Shown here piece after piece: positions 5,624 through 5,707 of a DNA stretch of 5,707 bases. The notes below the pieces were generated by a model, which was not told the origin of the DNA, ran no database searches, and was given only the letters and a program-made list of their open reading frames with translations. Source of the stretch: Calditrichia bacterium (GTDB lineage Bacteria > Calditrichota > Calditrichia > RBG-13-44-9 > J042); NCBI GenBank assembly GCA_030430345.1, contig JAUIFT010000223.1, forward strand, positions 1-5,707, written 5' to 3'. The position numbers and the translations under genes are program-made. Numbering within the stretch: the stretch's first letter is position 1; the number at the start of each line of letters is the position of its first letter.

Positions 5624-5707
5624 CTAACTACGTTCGGCGGCACCAAGGGTGGCAACAGCGCCATCCCGGGATTTACCATTGATATCTGTTTCCGGCACAC
5701 CCTGAAA
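5624..5707 (-). CDS. C-terminal end of a probable beta-helix / choice-of-anchor type secreted protein (partial)
   Basis: On the minus strand the frame is open from the right edge for 27 codons and ends at TAG (5626-5624). The residues include PETDINGKSRDG followed by LGAAERS and the stop. This resembles the end of many secreted right-handed parallel beta-helix or polysaccharide-lyase-like repeat proteins, which finish with a D-x-x-G-x-x-R ... G-A-x-E pattern such as DINGNPR...DIGAYE. Those proteins are usually exported and often bind or cut polysaccharides. With so little sequence, the family call rests on this signature and on the well-placed terminator downstream. The tyrosine usual before the final glutamate is replaced by alanine. 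No sorting domain follows, so the protein ends at the repeat cap. The start lies outside the window. Confidence 0.6.
   Translation of the reverse strand, partial: FQGVPETDINGKSRDGAVATLGAAERS

Overview
The window holds three complete protein genes, the ends of two more that run off the edges, and three intrinsic terminators that separate the transcription units. Base composition is moderate, genes are well spaced and Shine-Dalgarno sites are mostly weak. A small exported protein and a beta-helix-like C-terminus suggest a Gram-negative bacterium, perhaps of the Bacteroidota/Calditrichota-like (FCB) kind. That placement is a guess: there is no rRNA, tRNA or marker gene to test it. I see no mobile element, CRISPR array or RNA gene.

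Left (1-834, + strand): the 3' part of a GNAT acetyltransferase resembling E. coli YhhY/AaaT overlaps by 8 bp the start of a small secreted protein of unknown function. A hairpin with a T-run closes this two-gene unit.

Centre (835-4851, + strand): an intergenic leader contains two interleaved inverted repeats (a possible pseudoknot or alternative hairpins) and weak promoter elements. It precedes one very large gene (1130-4792). Its 1220-residue product has an unfamiliar helical N-terminal region, four PAS-like sensor domains, about 380 residues of coiled coil and a four-cysteine C-terminal motif. It has no recognisable kinase, cyclase, phosphodiesterase, phosphatase or DNA-binding output. The first PAS domain resembles FixL and keeps the residue aligned with the haem-binding histidine. 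Much of the coiled coil has glutamine in nearly every heptad 'a' position and a hydrophobic residue in 'd'. A strong terminator follows.

Right (4852-5707): 4852-5052 has no gene I can support. A minus-strand gene (5053-5334) encodes a 93-residue glycine-rich, very hydrophobic protein, probably membrane-embedded, with a good ribosome binding site and a weak promoter candidate. The AT-rich stretch 5335-5623 carries two short inverted repeats and a minus-strand terminator. That terminator ends a gene entering from the right edge, whose last 27 codons resemble the C-terminal signature of secreted parallel beta-helix proteins.

Nothing shows that the genes work together. The large sensor gene stands alone as a monocistronic unit and is the most unusual item here.
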